Shown one piece after another: positions 1 to 8,129 of a DNA stretch of 64,000 nucleotides; within the stretch, counting starts at the first letter, position 1, and every line of letters begins with the position of its first letter. The DNA lies in assembly GCF_000419765.1 (NCBI RefSeq), contig NZ_ATTQ01000007.1:1-64000 (forward strand), written 5' to 3'. A model generated the notes under the pieces. The model was not told the DNA's origin and searched no databases. It was given only the letters and a program-made list of their open reading frames with translations. Position numbers and translations under genes: made by a program. This stretch comes from Rhizobium mongolense USDA 1844 (GTDB lineage: Bacteria; Pseudomonadota; Alphaproteobacteria; Rhizobiales; Rhizobiaceae).

Positions 1-600
1 TTCGACCTTCTCGATTTCGACGGCCATGATCTTAGGCCGTTGGAATTCACCGCGCGACGGCATCTCCTGGGAGGGGCTGATCAAGAGCAGGGATGATGTC
101 ATCCGGCTTTCGGAGGAGATCGAGGCAGACGGAGACCGGCTGTATTTTGCTGCCTGCGATCACGGCCTTGAAGGCATCATCGCGAAAGACCGTGAGAGCC
201 CGTATCGCTCCGGCCGGCGTGGCGACTGGCAGAAGATCAAATGCATCCAAAGCGACGGCTTTGCGATCGTCGGCTATGAGCATTCCTTTGTTGCGCGTGC
301 CTGTATCGGTTCACTGCTGCTCGGAGCGCGCCAGGCCCGCAAGCTGGTCTATGTCGGATCGGTCGGGACAGGCTTCAATGAACGAACGGCGCATGAGCTC
401 CGCGAAGCTCTCGACAAGCTCAAGGTGAAGAAGCCACCGGTGGAATATTCCGGCCGGCGAAAATATATCGTTTGGGTGAAGCCAACGCTGGTGGCCGAAG
501 TCGAATATCGCGCTGGACGCATGACGGCAAGCTGCGGCAGTCGTCCTATAAGGGACTGCGCGATCCGGAGGAGAATGCCGGGATGTTCGAGATCGAATGA
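1..600 (+). pseudogene. ligD: ATP-dependent DNA ligase (LigD type), frameshifted 3' part
   Basis: This is the C-terminal half of an ATP-dependent ligase of the bacterial NHEJ (Ku/LigD) type. Nucleotidyltransferase motif IV (EGIIAK, about 164-181) and motif V (DWQKIK, about 224-241) are followed by the OB-fold and the typical ending EENAGMFEIE. The reading frame changes twice. The window opens in frame 1 (FDLLDFDGHDLR), moves to frame 2 by about base 75, and near 513-517 one base appears to be missing, so the tail (THDGKLRQSSYKGLRDPEEN) is out of frame with the body. The 5' part lies outside the window. The locus is therefore a broken gene; the catalytic lysine motif I is not in view. A ligD pseudogene is well supported by motif order, although the frameshifts could in principle be sequencing errors. 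Confidence 0.8.
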
Positions 601-960
601 GGCTGAAGTCAGTCCCGTTTTTGGCACGGGCCCGGGAATGTCACGTGGCCGCGACCCTTTCCCAATGTCCGCGCGTCATGGTGCGCTTATCGATACCTTA
701 GGCGCGATCGACATGATCGCGTTACCCTCACCCGGTTCGTTCCCGACATTCCAGAACAATGAAAGGATGACGAACGTCTCCACCAATAGTATCGATATGA
801 TCGATAGCCAGTTCGGCCGGAGAGTGAAGCCACCAACGCTAGTAGGTTGAATGTGTGCCATGTCTGCCCCTCTGCCCGTCGCCTTGGGGAATCGCCGGTC
901 ATTGTGACACTAGGTCAGTGAGCATGGACAAAAAAGCTATCCCTTTTGGGTACTCTTGGT

Positions 961-1069
961 GCCTTTAGTACGCCTTCTGGGTGACCCACTGATTGCCGAG
1001 ATCGAATATCGCGCGTCGACGCACCACGCTCGAGCCGGAGGAGGATGCGGATATTTATGCGATTGAATG
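961..1069 (+). pseudogene. Second eroded ligD C-terminal fragment
   Basis: A short remnant of a second ligase tail. Conceptual reading with a frame change gives AFWV..PLIAEIEYRA, matching the VKPTLVAEVEYRA segment of the fragment at 1-600. An internal deletion follows, then a tail resembling EPEEDADIYAIE and a stop at 1067-1069. It has no start and cannot encode a ligase. Together with the tail at about 16976-17022 it indicates that several ligD-type copies have decayed around this tRNA locus. Confidence 0.55.
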
Positions 1070-1121
1070 AAAGCGAAGGAACCCGGTCGTAGCCGCGGAA
1101 GTTCGGCGACGGGAGGTTCCC

Positions 1122-1364
1122 ATGGTTCGCCGCAGATTGACAAAGGGACCGAAGGCCGCGTCCGTGCAACTGATAGACCGCTCATGGTCAGTGCTGGACA
1201 AGGAAACGGGCCTGCCTGTCGAGGCATCCGGATGCAAGCTCACTGGATTGTCCCGTGAGGAAGCAGACGACATAGCCGCGCGGCTAAAGGCTGCCTACAT
1301 CGATCACATCTCCGACACTAACCCGGAACATCATGAGAGCCATGGTGTTGAGGATGGATCATAA
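1122..1364 (+). CDS. Small hypothetical protein of a W-S-V-x-D-x-x-T-G family
   Basis: An 80-residue protein of unknown function. The start is supported by a GGAGG ribosome binding site 5-6 bases upstream (gggaggttcccATG). The core reads WSVLDKETGLPVEASG followed by a leucine-rich stretch (LTGLSREEADDIAARLKAAY) that looks like a short beta-hairpin plus helix. The same layout is seen in two other small minus-strand genes in this window (13969-14220 and 15061-15246), so it belongs to a small paralogous family. The N-terminus is basic. No signal peptide or membrane segment is visible. Its role is unknown. Confidence 0.6.
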   Translation: MVRRRLTKGPKAASVQLIDRSWSVLDKETGLPVEASGCKLTGLSREEADDIAARLKAAYIDHISDTNPEHHESHGVEDGS

Positions 1365-1389
1365 CTGAAGCTAATGGGAGGATCATCCA

Positions 1390-1644
1390 ATGCTTCTGAA
1401 ACTCATCACCGTCTCAGTACTTTCGATCGGTCTTGCAACTTCGGCCATGGCTCAGGCCAGCGGCGGTTCTGGTGGAACTAGTGGTTCTGGCCAGTCCGGC
1501 GACACGTCAGGTTCGGGTACCGGATCTGGTACTTCAACCTCTGGGACGAGCTCTTCCGATAAAGACAAGGATTCCCAAGGCAAGCAAGAGTCTTCCGACT
1601 GCGCACCGGGTCAGGTTAAAAATGCGGCCGGCAACTGCCAGTAA
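1390..1644 (+). CDS. Small secreted Ser/Gly/Thr-rich protein
   Basis: An 84-residue protein with a clear signal peptide (MLLKLITVSVLSIGLATSAMA, cleavage after AMA-Q predicted). A low-complexity Gly/Ser/Thr segment of about 35 residues follows, then a Lys/Asp/Ser stretch, and a C-terminal module with two cysteines (DCAPGQVKNAAGNCQ) that may form one disulfide. A GGAGG site lies upstream (gggaggatcatccATG). It is probably periplasmic or extracellular, function unknown. It ends just before a hairpin at 1671-1693. Confidence 0.65.
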   Translation: MLLKLITVSVLSIGLATSAMAQASGGSGGTSGSGQSGDTSGSGTGSGTSTSGTSSSDKDKDSQGKQESSDCAPGQVKNAAGNCQ

Positions 1645-1670
1645 AAATCTCGCAGTCCGTTAAAGACAAA

Positions 1671-1693
1671 CCCCGCAGTTCAACTCTGCGGGG
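1671..1693 (+). terminator. GC-rich hairpin after the Ser/Gly-rich gene
   Basis: Perfect 8-bp stem CCCCGCAG/CTGCGGGG with a 7-base loop, 26 bases after the stop of the 1390-1644 gene. No long T-tract follows, so termination may be weak. Just downstream, a 12-base motif (attcagaatgaa) occurs twice in tandem at about 1719-1748, before the tRNA-Cys gene. Confidence 0.5.
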
Positions 1694-1817
1694 TCCGAGA
1701 ACATTCGGAAAACCGTTATTCAGAATGAAAAAAGGACCGTATTCAGAATGAACCCCCTTGCGCTTCTCCTAGGATCATTCTAAATCCGCGCCACCACAGC
1801 ATAAAACGCTTACGGAT

Positions 1818-1891
1818 GGCCTCGTGGCGGAGTGGTGACGCAGAGGACTGCAAATCCTTGTACCCCGGTTCAATTCCGGGCGAGGCCTCCA
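1818..1891 (+). tRNA. tRNA-Cys (GCA)
   Basis: A complete cloverleaf of 74 nt with encoded CCA. The acceptor stem GGCCTCG pairs with CGAGGCC (1881-1887), discriminator T, then CCA (1889-1891). The anticodon arm has GCA in the loop (ACTGCAAA), and the T arm is CCCGG-TTCAATT-CCGGG. Its 3' end contains the 20-bp sequence that recurs at 17099-17118, so it is the attachment target of the element to its right and was left intact by the insertion. Confidence 0.95.
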
Positions 1892-1894
1892 AAC
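1875..1894 (+). repeat. attL-like direct repeat in the tRNA-Cys 3' end
   Basis: The 20-bp sequence TCCGGGCGAGGCCTCCAAAC covers the T-arm 3' half, acceptor 3' strand, CCA and three flanking bases. The identical 20 bp occurs at 17099-17118 in the same orientation. Identity stops at both edges. This is the pattern left by tyrosine-recombinase integration at a tRNA 3' end. Confidence 0.85.
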
Positions 1895-2112
1895 GCTTTC
1901 ATTAGCAAAATCAGCATCTTAAAGCGACGAAAAGGCGAGCGTTTTGCCCTTTGATGTCGCGTTCATGTTGCAATCAGCTTTCGTTGATTTCCAGCGGTTT
2001 CCTTGAGGCGACGGCAAATCCACGCGACATGAAACGCGACATGTCGGAGCCGTCGCACCGAACCCACACTTTTGAGGTCCGCACTGCTCATGAATCGCAC
2101 TAACCTGCTGGT

Positions 2113-2199
2113 ATGAGCACCACGATGTCACTCTTCGGTCCCAAGGGCGACGATCAGACAGTCAAGGATTTTATCGAACATGCCGCCGATCGAGGATGA
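2113..2199 (+). CDS. Putative 28-residue peptide upstream of membrane gene
   Basis: A short open frame (MSTTMSLFGPKGDDQT...) that ends immediately before another short frame at 2200. No convincing ribosome binding site precedes it. It could be the first member of a tight cluster leading to the membrane protein at 2280, or remains of a longer gene. No homology is recognised. Confidence 0.25.
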   Translation: MSTTMSLFGPKGDDQTVKDFIEHAADRG

Positions 2200-2283
2200 A
2201 TGACGATGGCTAAGCAAGAGAGGACCAAAAAAGAGCGCGAGGCTCGGATCAGGAGCGCTGAGCGCATTCATGTCGTGATATGA
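2200..2283 (+). CDS. Putative 27-residue basic peptide
   Basis: A short, very charged frame (MTMAKQERTKKEREARIRS...) whose stop TGA overlaps the ATG of the next gene (ATGA at 2280-2283), a typical translational-coupling arrangement. A second in-frame ATG at 2206 is an alternative start. It could instead be the displaced N-terminus of the 2280 gene after a frameshift. Unknown function. Confidence 0.3.
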   Translation: MTMAKQERTKKEREARIRSAERIHVVI

Positions 2284-2711
2284 AAGGCCTCGAAATCCAC
2301 CAGAAGCAGATTGAGGCCTTCTCAATCGCCGCGATGCGAGCTCCGGCATTGGTCGCAGCTGGCGGCGTGGCGGCCAGCTTGGGCTTTTATAGCGCGAATT
2401 ACTCTCGCCTCGCCGGGAAATCGGAGGCGCTCGACTTATTTAACGCGTCATGGGCGTGGCTGCTTGCAGGTCTCCTGCTCACGGTTCTCGCACCAGGTAT
2501 CGCCTATTTTAGTCAACTGGCTTATTCACACTCGATCGAAAATCACGAGCATACGTGGGAGTTTCCCTTCTCAACCGAAACCCGACGGTCGCGGATCGCG
2601 CACCGAGTGGGCAATGCATCCAGGTGGTTGTGCGTAGCATTGGTGCTTCTATCGATTGCTGCCGTCAACAGCGGGGGAATCAAGTTTCTTCATCTGGTCG
2701 CGACACTGTAG
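2280..2711 (+). CDS. Small membrane protein, about three transmembrane segments
   Basis: A 143-residue protein with hydrophobic segments at roughly residues 20-40, 55-80 and 112-138, separated by a charged loop (SIENHEHTWEFPFSTETRRSR). The N-terminus (KGLEIHQKQIEAF) is amphipathic. The start overlaps the preceding short frame by ATGA. No family recognised; it sits at the left end of the element next to the attachment site, where accessory cargo is common. It appears intact. Confidence 0.55.
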   Translation: MKGLEIHQKQIEAFSIAAMRAPALVAAGGVAASLGFYSANYSRLAGKSEALDLFNASWAWLLAGLLLTVLAPGIAYFSQLAYSHSIENHEHTWEFPFSTETRRSRIAHRVGNASRWLCVALVLLSIAAVNSGGIKFLHLVATL

Positions 2712-2728
2712 CCAGATCGACGCATCCA

Positions 2729-3073
2729 TCACGCCCCTTGCGATTCCACATCCACCCAAGGCTTCACATCCTTTCCGGCCGGCAGGAAAGCGTCTCTGCT
2801 AAGTGATGTGTTTGGGTTTTTGGCGCGTGGGTACTGTGAAGAGGGCGGCGGGAGTCCAGTTCCTTGCGACCCTCCTCCGACTCTGCCCACGGTGTGACAT
2901 CCTTGCCGGCCGGCAGGAAGGCGCTGATCAATTCCGAACGTGTCCAATCATCGTTTGCTTCCTGGTCGACAAAGTCCGCGCAGCCAAACATGTATTCGGC
3001 CTTTGCGTGAACTCCTTCCAGGCTGGTTGGACGGTAGAAGCACAGCGCCTCGGCGGCCTCGTCCTTTTCATGG
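2729..3073 (-). pseudogene. Degenerate gene with duplicated C-terminal segment
   Basis: On the minus strand, HEKDEAAEALCFYRPTSLEG... runs into SELISAFLPAGKDVTPW. After about 110 bases an almost identical piece (DAFLPAGKDVKPWVDVESQGA, stop at 2729) recurs in another frame. At DNA level, two imperfect direct repeats centred on ccggccggcaggaa lie at about 2750-2792 and 2886-2922. This looks like a small hypothetical gene whose 3' end was duplicated and then lost frame. No function can be assigned. Confidence 0.4.
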
Positions 3074-3079
3074 CTTAAC

Positions 3080-3542
3080 TAAACGCCAATGCATCGGCGG
3101 CTTCGTCGTCGGGCCATATCTCGTCTGGAAAATCGTTCTAGCGTTCTGGCGGAGCTTTGATGCTCGTATCCCTCGAAATTCACCGGCAGCAGTTGAATGG
3201 CTCACGAAGGAAACCAGCACGACTGACACCGCGAGGATTGGTCGTGTCATTGCTACCCCTGAGTATGCTTTGTGGACGCTCGCGAATACCTCATCCGGAT
3301 GCGTAAAGCTCTTCGAGCACCTCAATGAGAGCCTCGACGGTAGCTCTCTTCGTGAGCTCTACATCTGGACCAAAACGCTATCTTGTTACAAAGACCCCGA
3401 CGACTTGCTGATCTACTTGCAGAGGGCCGGTCTATCAAATGGTAGGGCTGACGGCGAATTTCACATGCAGCATTTTTCATTCTATCACGACACGGTCACC
3501 GGCTACATTGCGAACGCGATCGAGGCTGAGAAGCATCCGTAA
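3080..3542 (+). CDS. Hypothetical protein, start uncertain, possibly degraded
   Basis: An open frame whose C-terminal 115 residues (EWLTKETSTTDTARIGRV ... IANAIEAEKHP) have a normal globular composition. The N-terminal part antisense to the 2729-3073 remnant does not look coding and no ribosome binding site supports a start, so the 5' end is a guess. No family recognised. It is followed after about 45 bases by the small gene at 3587. Confidence 0.35.
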
Positions 3543-3586
3543 TCTAACGAGAGGTTAGAGGGTGATCGATAGGAGGAATGTGGCAA

Positions 3587-3793
3587 ATGGCTGATGTTCC
3601 AGCCGAGCTTGAGGCCGCTCGTCGGCGCTATAACGACCTTTATCCGGATCGCCCGATCAAGCGGGTCGGCGATACGCCGGAAGCGTCTTACTTTCTCGTC
3701 GGGCTCAGCGTCGCCTGGCTCAACGGAATCCCTCTGACCGAGGATGAAATCGCTGCGGTCGAGATGATGACACCGGCGGGGATGTTCTCCTGA
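3587..3793 (+). CDS. Small hypothetical protein
   Basis: A 68-residue acidic protein (MADVPAELEAARRRYND ... MMTPAGMFS). An AGGAGG site at about 3570-3576 favours the ATG at 3587 over the ATG at 3578, which would be too close to it. Compact helix-rich composition, no signal peptide or membrane segment. Unknown role. The stretch 3794-4229 downstream has no supported gene, only the hairpin at 4029-4053. Confidence 0.55.
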   Translation: MADVPAELEAARRRYNDLYPDRPIKRVGDTPEASYFLVGLSVAWLNGIPLTEDEIAAVEMMTPAGMFS

Positions 3794-4028
3794 ACTTTCA
3801 TTCCTTACCGGGAACCGCCTCACAAGGTCCGCGACCGTACTAGCGCTACTATCCCGCGACTTTTTCCTCTGCCGGACTCGTTTTCGGTGCAGCAGAAGAG
3901 CAGAGCTGCAGCACCCGACAGGGCCCGCGTTGATTTCATAGCCCAATGCGGGCCCTGTGTCGCACAGCGACGTGAGGCGACGGCAACGACGCCTTCAAAG
4001 AGGGAATGCAAGCCACGCTCAATCGAAA

Positions 4029-4053
4029 AGGCCCGCCGGGGTGTTGGCGGGCC
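4029..4053 (-). terminator. Rho-independent-like hairpin (minus strand)
   Basis: GGCCCGCC...GGCGGGCC stem with an 8-base loop. Read on the minus strand it is followed by TTTTCGATT, so it best fits termination of minus-strand transcription. It is the only structure seen in the 3794-4229 gap. Confidence 0.4.
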
Positions 4054-4229
4054 TTCGAACAGGTGGTCATTGAAAGGCCACCGCTATGCCTCCTGCGACA
4101 AAGGCAAAGCGGTGGCCGAGAACCGAACCATAAAGCGTGAAGGCCCTATATATGGCAACTAGCTAATATGGGCTATACGTATCCTAGGGAACGAACCTAG
4201 ATCGATGGACTTACGTTAGGAGTGCAATC

Positions 4230-4454
4230 ATGTTGATCCAACGTTGGAAGGAGCCCCTCGTCTTGGGAGACGGCCGTATCCGGATTGTTCTCGGCTCGGC
4301 TGAGGAGGCTATGAACTGGCTTATTCACGAGCCCAATCAAAACAGCGAAAAGTGGCGTCATGCGTGGCGCACCTGCAATGCGGCTCACGAAGGCCGACTG
4401 TCTGCCGAGGAGGCCAGGTCCGCCGTTCAGCTTGCGGCGGCTCCCAGTCGCTGA
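4230..4454 (+). CDS. DUF982 family protein
   Basis: A 74-residue protein with the DUF982 layout common in rhizobia: an N-terminal strand with a W-x-x-P/PL pattern (RWKEPLVLGDGRIRIV), SAEEAMNWLIHEP, a central helix (WRHAWRTCNAAHEGRLS) and a C-terminal helix (AEEARSAVQLAAA). It starts after taggagtgcaatcATG (AGGAG). The family is abundant in Rhizobiales with no defined biochemical function. A second, divergent DUF982 protein lies at 5087-5347 on the other strand. Confidence 0.75.
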   Translation: MLIQRWKEPLVLGDGRIRIVLGSAEEAMNWLIHEPNQNSEKWRHAWRTCNAAHEGRLSAEEARSAVQLAAAPSR

Positions 4455-4699
4455 TCGGCTGTAAACGGCATTCGCTGGCTTCGTCACCCGACGCTGTCGA
4501 TCTTAGCCTATGGGGCATCGCAGACGCGCGTCACGCTCTTTCCGGTAGTCGGCCACTCGAAAACGGCTGCATTCGTTCCACGGGCATGTGGGGCCGAAAT
4601 GAGGCCCATCCGAACCGCCTCGGCATATCCGTCCATGACGTCACCCAGGCGAAGAAGCCTTCCGCTTGCCTGGCTTGATATAGCCTTCTCCCAAAGGGT

Positions 4700-5039
4700 C
4701 AGATTCCGCACACCCTCCGAGGAGCGGGGGCACGAGCGTGTCGATAGCAAAGACGGCTACATCGTCACCATCGTCGATGAAGAAAACCCTTGGACAGGTG
4801 CGAAGACGAGGCCCGTTCATAAGCACCGATGGCTTTGGGGACGGTCCCATCCCTGAAGGGCATGTCTTGAAGTGCCTCGACGGAGACAAGACGAACTGCG
4901 ACCCGTTCTGCCGCATCTCAGTGGCCGCTTTGGCTTTGCATACGACCAGGCGGAACCAGAGGTGAAGCCGGCAATGATGGCGGTCGCGAAGCTCAAACAC
5001 GCCGTCAAGCAGGCTAGATCCAAGGTGAGGTCAGGATGA
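4700..5039 (+). pseudogene. Phage-type HNH endonuclease, frameshifted
   Basis: Three reading frames in order give a coherent HNH protein: DGYIVTIVDEENPWTGAK then VHKHRW (about 4755-4835), GPIPEGHVLKCLDGDKTN then CDP (about 4842-4905), and SGRFGFAYDQAEPEVKPA then MMAVAKLKHAVKQA (about 4925-5039). The first frame ends at a stop near 4858, and a short deletion after NCDP removes the expected SNW-type segment. HNH proteins of this type are homing-like or packaging-associated nucleases in phages. With two frame changes it cannot be functional. The start is not determined. Confidence 0.65.
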
Positions 5040-5086
5040 ACGAATTCGCCCTCGGAGCCATGCCCGTCGGCTGCGGCTTCATCGTA

Positions 5087-5347
5087 CTAAGCCAGCATTT
5101 TTGCATCCGCGGCAGCGTTTACAAAAGCCTGTCTCGCGAGTTCAAGACTCCCATGCTTGCACACGGCAGCCAAACACAGTTGCCTCGCCTGTGCGTAAAG
5201 CTCGCACCGCTTTTCGGGCCAACGGTGTTTCAAACATTCCAATGCAGCATCCGGCCCTGAGATCTCCTGTCGGATGCCATTTCCGACGCGCACATGGACC
5301 GGCGAACTCCAAGTGACCCCGAAATCAACCTTGATGACTTCAGCCAT
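5087..5347 (-). CDS. DUF982 family protein
   Basis: An 86-residue DUF982 member: TWSSPVHVRVGNGIRQEISGPDAALECL, then HRWPEKRCELYAQARQLC and an alanine-rich C-terminal helix. The start at 5347 (MAEVIKVDF) is chosen because upstream residues in the longer frame look non-coding; the ribosome binding site is weak. It is oriented against the flanking phage-like genes. Function unknown. Confidence 0.65.
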   Translation of the reverse strand: MAEVIKVDFGVTWSSPVHVRVGNGIRQEISGPDAALECLKHRWPEKRCELYAQARQLCLAAVCKHGSLELARQAFVNAAADAKMLA

Positions 5348-5433
5348 CTGAATTCCCCGGTTTTTACGGCGTCGAACCTTCCTGGAGGGGCAAATGTTCC
5401 ATGGAGGATCGGCGTTTGCAAAGGATTGGACGC

Positions 5434-5736
5434 ATGACAAGCTGTTTCGCAGTAGGAGCAACGAAGCGTGGCCACGGCTGGATCGCCTATTATCGGCGCC
5501 TGCATGACGCCGAGAACCGGGTACTTCGCGACGGCAAGCACGACATCATCTTCGCGACTGAAGCCGAAGCACTGAAGGCCGCGAACGCGGAGTTCCTGAA
5601 ATACCTCTACAGCCAGATCACCGGCATCTCCTCCATGGGCGGTAGCAAGAAGAGCGTGGCGAAGAAGGCGGCTGATCGTCTGTTCAAGAAGGGCGGCGGC
5701 ACGATCGAGGTAGAACGCCGGGGGATTGAGGCATGA
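5434..5736 (+). CDS. Phage-associated hypothetical protein
   Basis: A 100-residue protein (start MTSCFAVGATKRGHGW, alternative ATG at 5401). The N-terminal half has a WIAYYRRLHDAENRVLRDGKH segment and an ATEAEALKAANAEFLKYLYSQI helix; the C-terminus is lysine-rich (KKSVAKKAADRLFKKG). Its stop overlaps the next start (ATGA at 5733-5736), so it heads a tightly coupled series of small genes typical of a phage early/replication region. No function can be assigned. Confidence 0.55.
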   Translation: MTSCFAVGATKRGHGWIAYYRRLHDAENRVLRDGKHDIIFATEAEALKAANAEFLKYLYSQITGISSMGGSKKSVAKKAADRLFKKGGGTIEVERRGIEA

Positions 5737-6084
5737 TCCACGCCGTCAGACAATGCGCCTCCGGCGCAGAGATCGTCGCCAGCTACGCCGCCGTGCGTCA
5801 GAGGCTCTACGGGCGCTCGAACGTCGTCAATCTCTTCAAGCCGAAGCAGCCGGAACCTGTCGCACCGATCCCGCTCACCTACTGGGAGCGCCACAAGACT
5901 TATTTCGACAGCCACGTTCATGCCTACCGCCGATGGAAGACAGGCCAGCCGTTAAAGCTCTACATCAAGCGTCGATGCCGGGAGTTCGGCTGCTCCTATC
6001 GCGAGATGGTCAGCAGTTGCCGCCAAGACCGCCTGGCATGCCGTTAACAAGATGACGGAACGCTTCGAGAGGGCGGCCGAATGA
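5733..6084 (+). pseudogene. Phage early-region hypothetical protein, frameshifted near 3' end
   Basis: The frame from 5733 encodes MIHAVRQCASGAEIVASY ... LTYWERHKTYFDSHVHAYRR ... CREFGCSYREMVS and then runs into an early stop at 6047. In another frame the sequence continues as AVAAKTAWHAVNKMTERFER followed by AAE and a stop at 6082-6084 that overlaps the next ATG (6081). The overlap restores the ATGA coupling seen on the 5' side, so a frameshift near 6010-6016 is the best explanation. Confidence 0.5.
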
Positions 6085-6486
6085 GCAAAGGCAAGCTCGA
6101 CGCACTGCTCGACGGTCTCGGCATCAAGTTGGTGCCGGTCTATCGACGCCGTGCGGCCGCGCAAAGCCATGCACGAGATCCGCGACCAGTATGGCGACGG
6201 TCATCTCGTCTTCGTTCTCCGGTGCATCAAGCAGACAAACAACAATCGCGACGAGCTTTGGAGCGAGACGATCGGCGCAGTCTCCGATATCCTCATCCAG
6301 CGTCAGGATTGGGCATTGGACCGCCCCTCAGAGGTCTTGGAAGCTTTCGACAATATCCCCCTTGGTATCTTGCGCGGAAAGGCCGTAGCGCGCCGTCCGT
6401 GGCCAGTACGCGCAACTCTCCGAACCTACATTTACGATCGATTGGAGAGCATTCTCGATGAACCAGAACAGCGCCTTGCGGTTTGA
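6081..6486 (+). pseudogene. Phage early-region hypothetical protein, frameshifted
   Basis: The start MSKGKLDALLDGLGIKLVP is in one frame; from about 6140 the coding pattern moves to another frame (IDAVRPRKAMHEIRDQYGDG ... EPEQRLAV, stop 6486). Joining the frames gives about 134 residues with no recognisable catalytic motif. It overlaps the following gene's start (6458). Position between coupled genes suggests a phage replication/early function, but this is inference from context only. Confidence 0.5.
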
Positions 6487-6964
6487 AGACCTGACGGAAA
6501 GTGCGGCAGTGATCGCCGACGCCAGCCTTATCGTGAGGGCGAGGTTCGTCGAGGCCGCCGACACACTGCTGCATGTCAATGTCCCTGGTCTTTGGCCGGC
6601 CGCCCTTAAGGCCTTTTGGCCGGAGCATGCTCTCGATTACAAGGAGGTGCGGCTCCGGTATCGCCCGAGCGCATCCGCCATATCCAGGGCAGAGGAAGTC
6701 ATGCACGGTTGGCTTCTGGAATATGTGAAGGACGAGGACCGCCGCGTCCTGCTTGGCAAGTGGTTCATGTGCCTTGCCGCCCCTCATGTCGCCGGATCGT
6801 TTCGGGATTTCTGCAAGGATACAGGGCGAATTCGTAGGACGTCGGAGCGCCATCTTCAAAGTGAATTCCAGCGTATTTCCAGCGAACTAATTAAATTTCC
6901 TCAATCGTTACAAGAGTCTGACTGGTCCAGAGTGTCGCCAAATGATGCCGAATTCGGCTACTGA
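6458..6964 (+). CDS. DUF6362-like phage protein, first copy (C-terminus displaced)
   Basis: 168 residues before a stop. The pattern (VEAADTLLHVNV ... LRYRPSASAISRAEEVMHGWL ... RRVLLGKWFMCLAA ... FCKDTGRIRRTSERHLQSEF) resembles the DUF6362/phage family with a C-terminal helix-turn-helix-like region (family assignment from memory, moderate). The frame ends DAEFGY-stop, and the adjoining frame continues with plausible protein (6942-7124), so the original gene probably extended to 7124. A second related copy lies at 12754-13390. Confidence 0.5.
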   Translation: MNQNSALRFEDLTESAAVIADASLIVRARFVEAADTLLHVNVPGLWPAALKAFWPEHALDYKEVRLRYRPSASAISRAEEVMHGWLLEYVKDEDRRVLLGKWFMCLAAPHVAGSFRDFCKDTGRIRRTSERHLQSEFQRISSELIKFPQSLQESDWSRVSPNDAEFGY

Positions 6965-7124
6965 TTTGGATAAGGTTAGAACATCTGTTGCCAAGCATGA
7001 TCTTCATCATCTGATGGACGGCGCAAACCCGGTCTACGCTCCGCTGAGCCCGGAGCTTGCGGAACTGGTTAAGCGCTTGGAGAAGGCGAACCGCCGGCGT
7101 GAACGCAAGCGCCAGGCAGCATAG
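6942..7124 (+). pseudogene. Displaced C-terminus of the DUF6362-like gene
   Basis: A 60-residue frame TDLDKVRTSVAKHDLHHLMD ... LEKANRRRERKRQAA that overlaps the previous frame by 23 bases. The basic ending (NRRRERKRQAA) mirrors the ending of the second copy at 12754-13390 (NERRRQREARKRQAA). A single frameshift near 6960 would join the two parts. It could instead be a separate coupled small gene. Confidence 0.4.
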
Positions 7125-7162
7125 GTTGAAGGGATGGCCGAGACAACCATCCCCGGCCGCCG

Positions 7163-7249
7163 TTATCGAGCGGCGAAGATCATTGCGAGGAACGCGGCGG
7201 AAATCGCGAGCTCGATAGTCAGTTTGCGGTAGTGGATTTTAAGGTTCAT
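7163..7249 (-). CDS. 28-residue single-span membrane peptide
   Basis: MNLKIHYRKLTIELAISAAF followed by LAMIFAAR: a basic N-terminus then one hydrophobic span. The ATG at 7249 has a strong GGAGAT site 4-6 bases upstream, while the longer frame reaching 7444 has none and reads as non-coding. Short one-span peptides are frequent in phages and integrative elements; the role is unknown. Confidence 0.5.
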   Translation of the reverse strand: MNLKIHYRKLTIELAISAAFLAMIFAAR

Positions 7250-7532
7250 CAAATCTCCTTCGGTTAGCGAAGGGATCACAGTGAACCCTTCGAAAGCATT
7301 TAGGGAAAACCATCTCCAAAGCCAACTGCGGTCCGAGATTTTATTCCACGTAGTAACGACGAGGTCCCCGGCGCCCAGATACATTCGTCGGGCACGCTTG
7401 CTATCGTCGGTGTCAGCACCGGCAATGGCCAGGAAAGCCGACAAATAATTCCAGGTGATAGTTCGGCCCGCCTGAGACTAGCCGTGGTTATTGCCGCGCC
7501 CTACCTTCACCTTCTTAGGAAAGGAGGAGCAA

Positions 7533-7787
7533 ATGAAAAGCATCAGCGACTGGCTCGACGACAAGGTCGACGACATCATCAATACGCCGGGCTTTGAAGA
7601 AAGCTCGTCTGGGTTCGAAAGGGAAGCTGAGATATTGCGCGCGCAGGCGGAAGCCGATGGCTTCACCACCAAGGATCTCCAAGACGCATGCGGAGGCGAT
7701 ATTGCAGCCTATCTAATGGAGCGTCAGAACGCGTTTACTGAATCGGAGATGCGTCAGAAGATCGAAGATGATCCTTATGGCAAGTGA
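7533..7787 (+). CDS. Small acidic hypothetical protein
   Basis: 84 residues starting MKSISDWLDDKVDDIINTPG, with a very strong site AAAGGAGGAG seven bases upstream; the earlier in-frame ATG (7491) is therefore unlikely. The protein is acidic and helical (REAEILRAQAEADGFTTKDL, then DIAAYLMERQNAF), resembling small rhizobial phage proteins of unknown function. It is followed by a terminator at 7857-7887. Confidence 0.6.
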   Translation: MKSISDWLDDKVDDIINTPGFEESSSGFEREAEILRAQAEADGFTTKDLQDACGGDIAAYLMERQNAFTESEMRQKIEDDPYGK

Positions 7788-7856
7788 CTGGACGTTACAC
7801 AAATAGATCGCTCAGGACACCAGGCCGCAAACTGAGCTGGTGCGCCCGTAATTTCA

Positions 7857-7887
7857 GCCCGCCACCTTAACCGGTCGGCGGGCTTTT
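7857..7887 (+). terminator. Rho-independent terminator, copy 1
   Basis: GCCCGCC stem, 13-base loop, GGCGGGC and TTTT. A 37-base segment including this hairpin (cagcccgccaccttaaccgg onward) is almost identical to the terminator at 13910-13940, with about two differences. Confidence 0.75.
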
Positions 7888-7904
7888 CATTTGTCGAATT
7901 GGCA

Positions 7905-8129
7905 TCACGCTCGCCCTGGTGCGGCGACAGCTGGATTGGTCGTGAGCAGGCGTACGACCTCCGCAGCCAACTCTGTCACATCGTAAACGATTGCCGCTCC
8001 ATGGTTGCCAGTGGCAGTCGTGACTATTGACGTCCGGTCAGGGAGTGCCACCAGCGACACAACCTGATCCGGGTTTACGAAAACTGGCATTGCAGCCTGT
8101 CCAACAAGCGTCAATTGCACAAGCCTCAT
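7905..8129 (-). CDS. Small hypothetical protein
   Basis: 74 residues, MRLVQLTLVGQAAMPVFVNP then DQVVSLVALPDRTSIV ... VYDVTELAAEVVRLL. An AGGAGGAT site precedes the ATG on the minus strand. The strand-rich layout (xLTxx..PVFVNPDxV..V, then a terminal helix) resembles small FlbD-like proteins, but no identifying motif is present. It converges on the terminator at 7857. Confidence 0.55.
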   Translation of the reverse strand: MRLVQLTLVGQAAMPVFVNPDQVVSLVALPDRTSIVTTATGNHGAAIVYDVTELAAEVVRLLTTNPAVAAPGRA

